13,482 bases of DNA, from contig JAGVUK010000114.1 in the NCBI GenBank assembly GCA_019136335.1, positions 1 through 13,482 of the forward strand. The letters run 5' to 3'. The notes under the pieces are model-generated. The model did not search any database, had not been told where the DNA came from, and saw nothing but the letters and a program-made list of their open reading frames with translations. The DNA comes from Methanomicrobiales archaeon (GTDB taxonomy: Archaea; Halobacteriota; Methanomicrobia; Methanomicrobiales; Methanoculleaceae). Every line of letters begins with the position of its first letter. Position 1 is the first letter of the stretch. A program made the position numbers and the translations under genes. Positions 7,098-13,482 of this stretch are shown here, piece after piece.

Positions 7098-7393
7098 GGC
7101 GAGGGGCTCGTGCCGAAGAGGACGCTGTTTCGCGGTGCTTGAACTCCGCTCATCGCACCGAAACGGTGCGCTTGCTTTGCTCGCCCTTCGGGATGCCCGG
7201 GGAGCGCCGTGCTGTATCCAGCCGGCCCGGCACCGAAGCGCTGGGCGGGCGGCGCCCGGGAACGGCCCGGAGGACCTCGTTTGAGGTGCGGCAGTCCGCT
7301 CCGGCAAGGGGGCGCGGGCGGCGCCTCTCGATCAGGCGCGGCGTGAATCCCCTGCCGGCAGCCTTATCTACAGCCCGCCGGACATAGACCGCG
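7098..7393. other. Spacer between exporter and permease with competing hairpins
   Basis: No gene is supported in these 296 bases; the open plus frame at 7094-7387 is Arg/Pro-rich shadow-like sequence without a ribosome site. The sequence CGGTGC occurs at 7133-7138 and 7164-7169, and its complement GCACCG at 7155-7160 can pair with either. The right-hand hairpin extends to seven pairs, CGCACCG-AAA-CGGTGCG (7154-7170). It could be the 3' end of the exporter transcript. A TATA-like box for the permease is at 7364-7370. Confidence 0.45.
7364..7370 (+). promoter_or_regulatory. Candidate TATA box of the permease gene
   Basis: TTATCTA is centred 27 bases before the permease ATG and no Shine-Dalgarno sequence precedes that ATG. 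This geometry is what a leaderless archaeal transcript would show. Confidence 0.4.
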
Positions 7394-8728
7394 ATGCCGG
7401 GCGGAGCAAAGCGGGCGGAAGGGTTGAGCCTCTCTGCCGCGATAGCGTTTGCGGTGGGGAACATGATCGGGGCCGGGGTCTTTGTCCTGAGCGGCCTCAT
7501 CATCGCCATCGCCGGCCCCTCGGCGGTGATCTCCTACCTTCTCTGCGGTCTCGTCGTCGCCTTTTCGGGTCTATCCTATGCGGCGCTCGCGAGCATCTAC
7601 CCCGAGGACGGGGGCGGGTACCTCTACGCGCGGCGCATCCTCGGCTCGTACCCCGGGTTTCTCGCGGGCTTTGCGATGTACGTCAGCATCACGATCGCCA
7701 CAGCCTTTGTCCTCCTGGGGTTCGGGATCTATGCAAACCTGCTGGCGGGAACGGATCTTGACCCGCGTTACGCCGCCCTTGCCGCCCTCGCGCTGCTTGC
7801 GGCGCTCAACCTCAGGGGGGCCGCGGAGGCGGGACGGCTTGAGATCGGTCTCGTCGCCGCGAAGGTGGCGATCCTCGCCGGCCTGATCCTGGTCGGGCTC
7901 GCCCACGTTCAGGCCTCCGATTTCTCGCCGTTCCTCCCCGGCGGCGTGGGCGGCATGCTCCGGGGGGTGACGATGATCTTTTTTGCCTACATCGGGTTTC
8001 AGGTTGTGGCTATGATGGGCGGCGAGGTGAAGAGTTCTGCAAGGAGCGTACCGCTCGCCACCCTTGCGTCCATCGGTATCGTGGCGCTGATATACACGGG
8101 GGTTATCGTTGCACTGCTCGCGGCGCGGCTCCCCTCGTATGGGGGCGAGAGCGTCTTTGACGCATCGGTCGTCTACCTCGGACCCGCCGGCGGGGTTGTC
8201 GTCGCTCTCGCGGCGCTCTTCTCGACGCTCTCGGCCGCGAACGCAAATATCCTCGGCGCCTCGCGGATCATCCTGGAGATGGCAAGCGAAGAGCAGATCC
8301 CCGGAAGGTTTGCCCGGATCCGGAACGGTCAGCCGGCGAGCTCCATCCTGCTCGGCGCCGGCCTTACAGCCCTCCTCATCCTCGCCGGGAACCTCTCGTT
8401 CATCGTGGAGCTGACCAACGTCACGATCCTTATAGCGATGATGCTCGTGAACGTCAGTGCGTTCATCCTGGCAAGGCGCAGGACGCTGGTCTCACCGGGG
8501 AAGAGTCTCTTTGCTATCCCGTTCGGGCCCCTCTTTCCGCTGCTGGGCGCCGCATCCTGCGCGGCGATTCTTGTCACCCTCGCACCGCCGGTCCTCGGGC
8601 TCGGCATCGCCATCCTGCTGGCAGGCTCAATCTTCCTCCTCATCGAGGACGTCCCGGAAAGGGAGCTGATCGTCCGGGAGATACGCCTCCTGCTCCGCCG
8701 GCCTGTGGAGCGGGATGGCGAGGGCTGA
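7394..8728 (+). CDS. APC-superfamily amino acid permease
   Basis: A 444-residue membrane protein with about 12 hydrophobic segments, the length and layout of an APC-type amino acid/polyamine transporter. TM1 has GNMIGAGVFVLSG, the glycine-rich unwound helix (G-x-G-V-F) that binds the substrate amino and carboxyl groups, followed by AGPSAVISYLLCG (TM2) and YPEDGGGYLYARRILG in the loop before TM3. A short charged C-terminal tail (VERDGEG) replaces the universal-stress domain fused to some archaeal permeases. Substrate cannot be assigned: the family covers neutral, cationic and acidic amino acids and polyamines. ATG 7394 has no ribosome binding site, but the LSLSAAIAFAVGNMIG start is family-like and a TATA-like box at 27 bases suggests a leaderless message. 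It converges with the HD-domain gene; a possible hairpin GCCCGTC/GACGGGC (8742-8748/8765-8771) lies in the 122-base gap. Confidence 0.88.
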   Translation: MPGGAKRAEGLSLSAAIAFAVGNMIGAGVFVLSGLIIAIAGPSAVISYLLCGLVVAFSGLSYAALASIYPEDGGGYLYARRILGSYPGFLAGFAMYVSITIATAFVLLGFGIYANLLAGTDLDPRYAALAALALLAALNLRGAAEAGRLEIGLVAAKVAILAGLILVGLAHVQASDFSPFLPGGVGGMLRGVTMIFFAYIGFQVVAMMGGEVKSSARSVPLATLASIGIVALIYTGVIVALLAARLPSYGGESVFDASVVYLGPAGGVVVALAALFSTLSAANANILGASRIILEMASEEQIPGRFARIRNGQPASSILLGAGLTALLILAGNLSFIVELTNVTILIAMMLVNVSAFILARRRTLVSPGKSLFAIPFGPLFPLLGAASCAAILVTLAPPVLGLGIAILLAGSIFLLIEDVPERELIVREIRLLLRRPVERDGEG

Positions 8729-8850
8729 AACCAGATGCGTTGCCCGTCGGGGGTGGCCTTCCGGGACGGGCCAGACCTCGCTCTCCTGGGGTGAAGTCTC
8801 GCTCGCCACCTCGTTGAGCGACCGGGTATGCACCTGAAGCCGGACAGCGG

Positions 8851-9435
8851 TTAAGATCCGGGGCACACCTCGTCGTCCAGGGCTCGAAGGAACGCGACGA
8901 GGAACGCGTGCCTCCCTTCGGCGATGCCCCGGGCGGTCTCGGTATACATCCGGCCCCTGAGGTTGAGGAGTTTTGCCCGGATATGGCCGGCCGCGTCCGG
9001 GATACCGCCGCCTCGTTCCCCGGCCTGCAGAAATGTCCTCGCGATCCCGACCGCGCCCATCGCGTCCAGGTTGTCCGCGTCCGAGAGCACCCGGGCCTCC
9101 AGGGTCTCGGGGGCTATCCCCGAACTGTACCGGTGCGCCCTGACGGCGTGGACGACGCCCGCGATGCAGTCCGCCGGGTAGTGGATGGACCGGAGGAAGG
9201 CCTCCGCCATCCGTGCTCCCGCTTCTTCGTGGGGGACGCCCGTCTCCTCCTCGAGGGGCCGGGCGATGTCGTGGAAGAGGGCTGCCGGGATGAGGACCGC
9301 CATCTCCGCACCTTCGCGGGCGCCGATCTCTTCGCAGAGGCGCACGACCCGCGCCGTATGGTCAAATCCGTGAGCCCCTGATTCATGGAGCGCTGCTCTC
9401 ACGTGCTCAAGCATCAGGGCCGTCTCTTCATCCAT
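8851..9435 (-). CDS. HD-domain phosphohydrolase (YedJ-like)
   Basis: A 194-residue soluble protein of the HD superfamily of metal-dependent phosphohydrolases. The ligand set is visible: His26 in HGFDHTARVV, His55-Asp56 in AALFHDIARP, His96 and His101 in VVHAVRAHRYSS, and the Asp of LSDADNLDAMG (residues 117-125). The order and the DADNLDAMG motif fit the uncharacterised YedJ-like group; the substrate (a nucleotide or other phosphate ester) is unknown. I use the ATG at 9435, where MDEETALMLEHV begins, because the longer open frame to 9648 is Gly/Pro/Arg-rich and not family-like. The ribosome site is weak (GCGAGAG). The gene stands alone, convergent with the permease and downstream of the 44-residue cysteine protein on the same strand. 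Confidence 0.82.
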   Translation of the reverse strand: MDEETALMLEHVRAALHESGAHGFDHTARVVRLCEEIGAREGAEMAVLIPAALFHDIARPLEEETGVPHEEAGARMAEAFLRSIHYPADCIAGVVHAVRAHRYSSGIAPETLEARVLSDADNLDAMGAVGIARTFLQAGERGGGIPDAAGHIRAKLLNLRGRMYTETARGIAEGRHAFLVAFLRALDDEVCPGS

Positions 9436-9532
9436 GCGGGATAGCTCTCGCCCGGTCGGGGGAAAACGGTTCTGTTTCTGAACGCCCGGTCTCCCGGTGC
9501 CCGGGGAGAGGAAACGCACGCTACGTCCCGGC

Positions 9533-9569
9533 GATCCCGTTCCGGTTCGCGGGCGGCACGAACGGGGTC
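9533..9569 (-). terminator. Hairpin downstream of the small cysteine protein
   Basis: GATCCCGTTC (9533-9542) pairs with GAACGGGGTC (9560-9569) over ten positions with a single G-U type pair and a 17-base loop. It lies 36 bases after the stop of the 44-residue gene on the minus strand. There is no T-run, so termination or 3' stabilisation is only a suggestion. Confidence 0.3.
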
Positions 9570-9604
9570 CGCTCCCGGGCAGGCCTCCGGGCCGGACGAC
9601 GACA

Positions 9605-9739
9605 CTATCCCCGCGGCCGAAACGTCCGGGACGGGCACCGCCCGGCATCCCGGTCGGCGGGAACGGGGCCGTTGATGCTGCATTCCCCGTCGGCCGCGGT
9701 CTTCTTCGTGTAGAGGGTGCAGTCGCTGCAGGTCGGCAT
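9605..9739 (-). CDS. Small four-cysteine protein, 44 residues, possible metal or Fe-S site
   Basis: Minus-strand ATG 9739 to TAG 9605 encodes MPTCSDCTLYTKK followed by ADGECSING, VPADRDAGRCPSR and a short basic tail. The four cysteines (4, 7, 20, 35) follow C-x2-C-x12-C-x14-C-P with VPADRDAGRCP between, a pattern like small iron-sulfur or zinc proteins such as the small subunits of benzylsuccinate-synthase-type enzymes; homology to these is a guess from the motif. AAAGAGG sits five bases before the ATG, and a TATA-like CCTATATCC lies near 9764-9772, which would give an almost leaderless message. Longer frames in this area are Arg/Pro-rich shadows, while this one has a clear Cys pattern and ribosome site. 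Function unknown. Confidence 0.6.
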   Translation of the reverse strand: MPTCSDCTLYTKKTAADGECSINGPVPADRDAGRCPSRTFRPRG

Positions 9740-10002
9740 ACCGGCCTCTTTCCCGCCCGGGAGGATATAGGTTTTCTATCGCCTGCACGTACGGCTCCTG
9801 CCGGGTGCGGCCCGGCGATGTCCGGGGGTCGTCCCGCCCCCCCTTCGCGTGGCCGGTGGCGATGCGGTGCAGGAGGGGCTCCTTCGGGAGGTCCACCGGC
9901 AGCTGACCTGCAGCCGGCCGGCGGGGTCGAGGACCCCCGACGTCGCCGGTGTGGCGGCCGCAGAAGGTCGGATCCAGGGGGTATGAAGGTTCCCGGGCAC
10001 CG

Positions 10003-10152
10003 TTACCGATAGATCTTGCTCCGGTGCCCGGCCTCCAGCACGAGGATCAGGAGGCGGGCGATGACGTCGTTGTAGGACTCTTTTGGGTGCCGTTTCAGGG
10101 CTGCGAGGCGGCTTTTGTTCTCGGGGGTGATCCAGGCTGTGGTGGAGGACAT
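10003..10152 (-). CDS. Small antitoxin-like protein, 49 residues
   Basis: Minus-strand ATG 10152 to TAA 10003 encodes a 49-residue basic protein starting MSSTTAWITPENKSRLAALK and continuing HPKESYNDVIARLL. The strand-helix-helix layout, with an N-terminal 'x-I-x-P-E-x-K-x-R-L' strand/helix and a 'ESYxDVIxRLL' helix, is typical of small archaeal ribbon-helix-helix or VapB-like antitoxin proteins (the DUF7557-like group). AGGA stands six to seven bases before the ATG, next to the palindrome CCTATAGG (10160-10167). The following 260 bases on the same strand give no recognisable RelE/ParE or PIN toxin, so if it is an antitoxin it is an orphan; it may instead be a free-standing DNA-binding regulator. 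The longer upstream open frame to 10614 has no family-like content. Confidence 0.65.
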   Translation of the reverse strand: MSSTTAWITPENKSRLAALKRHPKESYNDVIARLLILVLEAGHRSKIYR

Positions 10153-10501
10153 GTTAATTCCTATAGGTTGTTGTAGGCCCTGATACCACTGATCAGGCGG
10201 TCCCGCCCACCACTCCGGCGCACGCCGTCCTGCATCCTGGGACCAGGGGCGTGCATGGATACCGGTCTTGCCGGATCTTATCCTGCTCCCGGCACGACCT
10301 GTGCATACGAGGAGACGAACGGGTCTGATAGTTACATGGCGAATATCACTGCGTGAAGGCTGACGGCGCCCTCTTCCCGGATATGGGCCCGCAACGTGCC
10401 GTTGCATCCCGTATCCTTTTCCCGGCACGGGATTCCGTGCATGGCAGTAAAGGCTAAATGTTCCGGAACCCAGGGGCAACCTGTCGAGGGACGTGGAGGA
10501 T
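10153..10501. other. Spacer between antitoxin-like gene and exported protein
   Basis: No coding frame is convincing in these 349 bases. Features seen: the palindrome CCTATAGG (10160-10167), a stem CCTGAT/ATCAGG (10179-10184/10192-10197), and near the right end GCAAC-GTGCC-GTTGC (10391-10405) and GCACGG-GATT-CCGTGC (10425-10440). The segments CGTGCC (10395-10400) and GGCACG (10424-10429) can pair with each other instead, so the two hairpins compete. A weak TATA-like stretch, GTAAAGGCTAAATG, lies at 10447-10460. Confidence 0.4.
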
Positions 10502-11332
10502 ATGCGAAGAATTGGAGTCTGCGGCGCTGCCATGTATGCCGTCGGAATGCTTCTCGTTGCAGTGGCGTGTGCAGGTGGGTATCCGGGCATTGTCGATGCA
10601 CGGGATACAGGCATGGTTGAGACTCAGGCAGAGCAGTCGGCCGCCGGGTCAGGCACCGTTACGCTTCCGGATGCCGGTCCCACGGCGAACTCCTCTAGCA
10701 ACGGCACTACGGTCGTGTATTTCCCTGCAGGCTGGATCAGTGACCTTCGAAATGCGACACAAAATGCAGACGTCGGGTTTGACTCAGACTACGGTGGGAG
10801 TAGCAGCGATATAAAGTATCTAAATAATCTCACTGCCGCTCTTGATCCCTATGAACATATCAGACTGCGAGAAGGATACAAGATCGAAGGATACTGGGTA
10901 TCTAGCTATTTACAGGCGTCTATCACCCCGTTTGTCGTAGAAGAAAACGTAACCGCTCTGCCAATGGCAAACAGGACCCAGCTCCTGCCGGAGGGAGCAG
11001 ATGAGAATATCTCGCGGTATCTCGAGGGGGATGACTCGCCCGAGTCGTACCTCGAAGCATCAGTGTTTCTCAGGGAACTGTATGCGATCGGTGCGTGGTG
11101 GCATGCAAAGATCGGATGGCCTCAGCAGACCGTTCTCGAATCCCCGGAGATGCCGAGTGTAGCCATAAACTCGACGCATGCGACGGTGACGATATACACA
11201 GAAGAGCTCTACTGCGGCTACCGGACGGTGGCCCGGTATACCGATACGTACTCGAGGATGAATTACGAAGTCTCAACAACAGAATGGACGACGATATCGC
11301 AGGAAGCGGACCAAAGGTGGCCTTGCTATTGA
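10502..11332 (+). CDS. Exported hypothetical protein rich in N-glycosylation sequons
   Basis: A 276-residue protein of unknown function. Residues 1-26 look like a signal peptide: basic MRR start and hydrophobic core MYAVGMLLVAVACAGG. A cysteine at 23 is at the cleavage region, but the lipobox is imperfect (AVAC), so lipidation is doubtful. The mature part is acidic, Ser/Thr-rich at first, with eight N-x-S/T sequons (Asn 63, 67, 84, 109, 149, 157, 169, 223), consistent with an archaeal extracellular glycoprotein. Cys238 and Cys275 could form a disulfide; there is no C-terminal membrane anchor. The start is uncertain: GGAGG lies only two bases before ATG 10502, while GAGGG at 10486-10490 is 11 bases away, and a GTG at 10493 is also in frame. 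Part of the gene is noticeably more AT-rich than its neighbours, hinting at acquisition. Confidence 0.7.
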   Translation: MRRIGVCGAAMYAVGMLLVAVACAGGYPGIVDARDTGMVETQAEQSAAGSGTVTLPDAGPTANSSSNGTTVVYFPAGWISDLRNATQNADVGFDSDYGGSSSDIKYLNNLTAALDPYEHIRLREGYKIEGYWVSSYLQASITPFVVEENVTALPMANRTQLLPEGADENISRYLEGDDSPESYLEASVFLRELYAIGAWWHAKIGWPQQTVLESPEMPSVAINSTHATVTIYTEELYCGYRTVARYTDTYSRMNYEVSTTEWTTISQEADQRWPCY

Positions 11333-11668
11333 GTATGCTGGACCGGGGCCCGCACTTTGTCTCCCCATCGAAGGCCCCAGGATACCTGATGAGGAATGCA
11401 CGCCGGGCCGCCTTATCTCTGCGGGGCCCGCGGTCTGCGGCGCAGGGGGTCTTCCCGCGCCGCCCCGAGGGCCCGGCGGTCAGTCGGGTCCGGTCGTTGC
11501 CCGTCGCCGGTGTCGTACAAGATAGTTTGTGCGACATGAAACCCCACTTCGTGTCCCACAAAAGTTGTTGTGGGTCATAGGTGTCGCACAACCGCTCTCC
11601 AGGATATAACTGTGTATACCGGATCGGGGTTTTGATATACGCAAACCGGTTTGTGGATACCAGAATAC
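11333..11668. other. Spacer with palindrome array, no gene seen
   Basis: The 336 bases between the exported protein and the Fic remnant contain no plausible gene. The left half is GC-rich, with GGGGCCCGC present twice. The right half holds the palindrome array (11511-11591), an AT-rich block with TATA-like sequences at about 11602-11640, and the perfect 12-base palindrome CAAACCGGTTTG at 11642-11653. Confidence 0.5.
11511..11591. repeat. Array of five alternating 10-base elements forming two equal palindromes plus a half-site
   Basis: The element TGTCGCACAA and near copies occur five times in alternating orientation: TGTCGTACAA (11511-11520, +), TGTCGCACAA (11527-11536, -), TGTCCCACAA (11552-11561, +), TGACCCACAA (11568-11577, -), TGTCGCACAA (11582-11591, +). 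Elements 1-2 and 3-4 each form a palindrome of 10-N6-10 geometry, with centres 41 bases apart (about four helical turns); element 5 is a lone half-site, identical to element 2. TATA-like sequence begins about 10 bases to the right. This looks like a multi-site operator for a dimeric regulator, though a small palindromic mobile element is possible. No intact gene is positioned to be controlled by it. Confidence 0.5.
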
Positions 11669-11962
11669 TCACAAACGGCCTCCCTCGGTGATGGCAGGCA
11701 GGCGCGGGAGGCATACACGCTCGCTCTTCGTCCCGCCCCTCTCTGCAATACCTGGATGACGTCGTTCTCCTCCAGGCCCTTGAGAATCTTCGCCCCGCTT
11801 ACCTTCGGGATTGCCGAGCGCTCGTAAAACTCAGCTGAACTGAAGATCGGCGCCCCGAAGAGCGCATCAAGCACGGCGATCGCATGCTGCGACCGGGTCA
11901 CCTCCGGCACTGCCTGCTGCGAGGCCGGGCAGGCAGCCGCGGTAGAGGCCGATCCTGTCCAT
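11669..11962 (-). pseudogene. Remnant of a Fic-family protein: C-terminal winged-helix part, frameshifted
   Basis: The minus-strand sequence AVPEVTRSQHAIAVLDALF, then APIFSSAEFYERSAIPKVSG and ILKGLEENDVIQVLQRGAGR, resembles the C-terminal winged-helix region found after the Fic AMP-transferase domain in archaeal and bacterial Fic proteins. Only about 95 residues remain where a whole protein has over 300, and no HPFxxGNGR Fic motif is present anywhere near. MDRIGLYRGCLPGL, matching the region just before, is in another frame (break near 11938), and the expected ending AITEGGRL with stop TGA 11671-11669 is in a third frame (break near 11695-11705). The Fic assignment is from recalled family pattern. 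The remnant is divergent from the nuclease gene and may be the residue of an accessory toxin-like gene. Confidence 0.6.
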
Positions 11963-12045
11963 GACAATCCCCTGGCCGTCTTTCCGAAAGGCGGTTCCGG
12001 TCCGTGCCTGACGGCGGCGGGAACCTGCCGGCTCCTCCCCGGCCC

Positions 12046-12052
12046 AAATAAC
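12046..12052 (+). promoter_or_regulatory. Candidate TATA box of the AddB-like gene
   Basis: AAATAAC in a GC-rich setting lies about 55 bases before the ATG at 12103. Initiation near 12075 would give a leader of nearly 30 bases containing the AGGAGAGAT ribosome site. Confidence 0.3.
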
Positions 12053-12102
12053 AACCCTCATCCCTCCTCCGCCCCTAATCTCTCACCAGGAGAGATTACC
12101 GG

Positions 12103-13482
12103 ATGTCCCCCGCCGTCCTGTACCGCCGGTTGCCCGGAGAGGGCCTCCCCCGGTTCATTGCCGAATTCCGGAAAGCCGCCGCCCGCGACCCGTTCGGCAC
12201 CGTCTTCGTCGTCCCGACGTCCCACCTTGCCCGGGAAATCGTCCGCCGCCTCGGAAAGGAGGGTTCCCCGCTCATCGCCGACGCGGTCACCACCCTCCCC
12301 GGCCTCGCCCGGAAGGTCTTTCTCGACCACACAGCGGCGGAGACGCTGATCCCAAAGATCGGGTCCCGGCTCATCATCGACCGGCTGCTCGCCGCGGGCG
12401 ATTACCCGCTCATCGCCCGGGCCGGGGCCGTCGACGAACTCGCGACCCTCTTTGCCGTCCTCATCACGCGGAAGGTCGACTACCCGGCCGCCCTCGGCGA
12501 CCTTGCGAGCGCGAAAAGCGCCGAGATCGGCCGCCTCTTTGCCGCCTACCTCCGGTTCCTCGACGAGCACCGCCTCGTCGACGAGAGCACCCTCCTCGCC
12601 CGGGCAACCCGGCTGCTCACCGGCTCGGATGAGTTCCGGACGGTCTACGTCTACGGGCTCTTTGAGCCGGTGCCGCTCGAACGCGACCTCCTCCTCGCCC
12701 TCCGCGAGTCCGCAGAGGAGTTCCACTACGCGATACCTTACGCGGCAAACCCGGCGGTCTTTGCGGACGAGGGCCTGTGGCTCCACCCGGACGCGGTCGT
12801 TGAGGACGAACGCACCTCAGCGGTCGCCGGCCTCTTCTCCCGCCGGGAGATGGGGGGCGGAGGGGAGGGGATCCGGCTCGCCGAACGGCGGGACCGGCTC
12901 GACGAGGTCCGGGCGATCGCGCAGGAGATCCGGGACCTCGCCGCCGTCGGGGTCCGGCCGGGGGAGATCGTCGTCGCGTTCCCCGACCTCGCGTCGGCGG
13001 TGCCGTACGTCGAAGAGGTCTTCCCCGACTTCGCTGTCCCCTACGCCGCGTCTGGCGGCCGGCCGCTGGCCGCATCGCCCCTCGTCCAGGCGCTTCTTTT
13101 GGTCCTCGCCGTCCCGGCCTGCGGCTACCGGCGATCCGACGTCGTCGCCCTCGCGACCTCCCCCTACCTGCCGTTTACCCGGGGATCCGAACTTGACTTC
13201 CTCTCCCGGGAGGCCCGGATCACCGCCGGCGCGGACGCCTGGGACGAGCGGCTCGCGGCGCTCGCCCGCGCCCTCGAGGACGAGCTGGCAGGACCGGATC
13301 CCGCGAAAGACCGGCTCACCGCAGAGATCGCATCCGTCACGGCGGCCCGGGAACAGGTCCGCCGGCTCTTCGCCGACCTTGCAACCCTCGAAGGGACGAA
13401 GACAATCCAGGAACACCTCGCCGCATACCGCTCACTCCTCGATACGTGGCGGGCCCCGGCGATGCCCGCGGAGGGCGACCCC
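12103..13482 (+). CDS. AddB/RecB-like PD-(D/E)XK nuclease family protein, N-terminal part (runs off right edge)
   Basis: The plus strand is open without a stop from ATG 12103 to the window end, giving 460 residues; the many minus-strand frames opposite are shadows. The N-terminus has GLPRFIAEFR, then TVFVVPTSHLAREIVRRL and AVTTLPGLARKVF, the order seen in the inactivated helicase-like N-terminal region of AddB-type proteins; a regular Walker A motif is not visible, as in several AddB relatives. Further on, VYVYGLFEPVPLERDLLLAL, a charged RRDRLDEVRAIAQEIRDL and GEIVVAFPDLASAVPYVEEVF fit the same family. The nuclease domain would be beyond the edge, so the name is inferred from the N-terminal part. 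These proteins process DNA ends for recombinational repair with a UvrD/AddA-like helicase, which might follow downstream. AGGAGAGAT at 12088-12096 supports the start. Confidence 0.75.
   Translation, partial: MSPAVLYRRLPGEGLPRFIAEFRKAAARDPFGTVFVVPTSHLAREIVRRLGKEGSPLIADAVTTLPGLARKVFLDHTAAETLIPKIGSRLIIDRLLAAGDYPLIARAGAVDELATLFAVLITRKVDYPAALGDLASAKSAEIGRLFAAYLRFLDEHRLVDESTLLARATRLLTGSDEFRTVYVYGLFEPVPLERDLLLALRESAEEFHYAIPYAANPAVFADEGLWLHPDAVVEDERTSAVAGLFSRREMGGGGEGIRLAERRDRLDEVRAIAQEIRDLAAVGVRPGEIVVAFPDLASAVPYVEEVFPDFAVPYAASGGRPLAASPLVQALLLVLAVPACGYRRSDVVALATSPYLPFTRGSELDFLSREARITAGADAWDERLAALARALEDELAGPDPAKDRLTAEIASVTAAREQVRRLFADLATLEGTKTIQEHLAAYRSLLDTWRAPAMPAEGDP

Noticed and set aside
7094..7387. 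97-residue plus frame between exporter and permease
   Set aside because: Arg/Ala/Gly-rich with no ribosome site, and it coincides with inverted repeats rather than a codon-bias signal.
8627..8866. 79-residue minus frame over the permease end
   Set aside because: It overlaps two supported genes and only its middle lies in the gap; no ribosome site or family pattern.
9740..10002. Possible toxin partner downstream of the antitoxin-like gene
   Set aside because: All three minus frames were read. None resembles RelE, ParE, PIN or HEPN toxins, and the longest has no convincing start.
12058..13416. Minus-strand frames over the right end
   Set aside because: The plus strand is open for 460 codons with a good ribosome site and AddB-like pattern; the opposite frames are Gly/Arg/Pro-rich shadows.

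Overview
The window looks like chromosomal DNA of a methanogenic archaeon of the Methanomicrobiales, probably Methanoculleus or a close relative. The grounds are the high GC with strong GC3 bias, GGAGG-type ribosome binding sites combined with TATA-like boxes about 25-30 bases before starts, a 6-phospho-3-hexuloisomerase of the archaeal ribulose-monophosphate type, a TET-like M42 peptidase, and an Lhr-type helicase overlapping an ICC-like phosphoesterase. The genus is an inference; no rRNA is present to confirm it.

Left part (1-2768, minus strand): an Lhr-type DNA helicase followed, with a 4-base overlap, by a metallophosphoesterase that runs off the left edge. This looks like a DNA repair pair. 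The helicase frame breaks near 999-1001, where one base appears to be missing; both halves are otherwise intact.

Centre (3286-6045, plus strand): a tight three-gene operon with 8-base and 7-base gaps, encoding 6-phospho-3-hexuloisomerase, a class I aminotransferase and an M42 aminopeptidase. A T-run at 6066-6071 follows. Next come a spacer with a large nested inverted repeat (6204-6266), a small ferredoxin (minus), and divergently a Gdx/SugE-type guanidinium exporter whose TATA box lies inside a perfect inverted repeat. An APC-family amino-acid permease (7394-8728, plus) converges on an HD-domain phosphohydrolase (8851-9435, minus).

Right part (9.6-12.1 kb) is more accessory in character. 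It holds a 44-residue four-cysteine protein, a 49-residue orphan antitoxin-like protein, and an exported protein with eight N-glycosylation sequons. After these come an array of five alternating 10-base elements forming two palindromes of identical geometry, and a frameshifted remnant of a Fic-protein C-terminal winged helix. The window ends inside a large AddB/RecB-like nuclease gene (12103 to the right edge, plus).

No rRNA, tRNA, CRISPR array or intact mobile element was seen. I found no convincing new multi-gene system. The most unexplained items are the palindrome array at 11511-11591, the nested inverted repeat at 6204-6266, and the helicase frame break.
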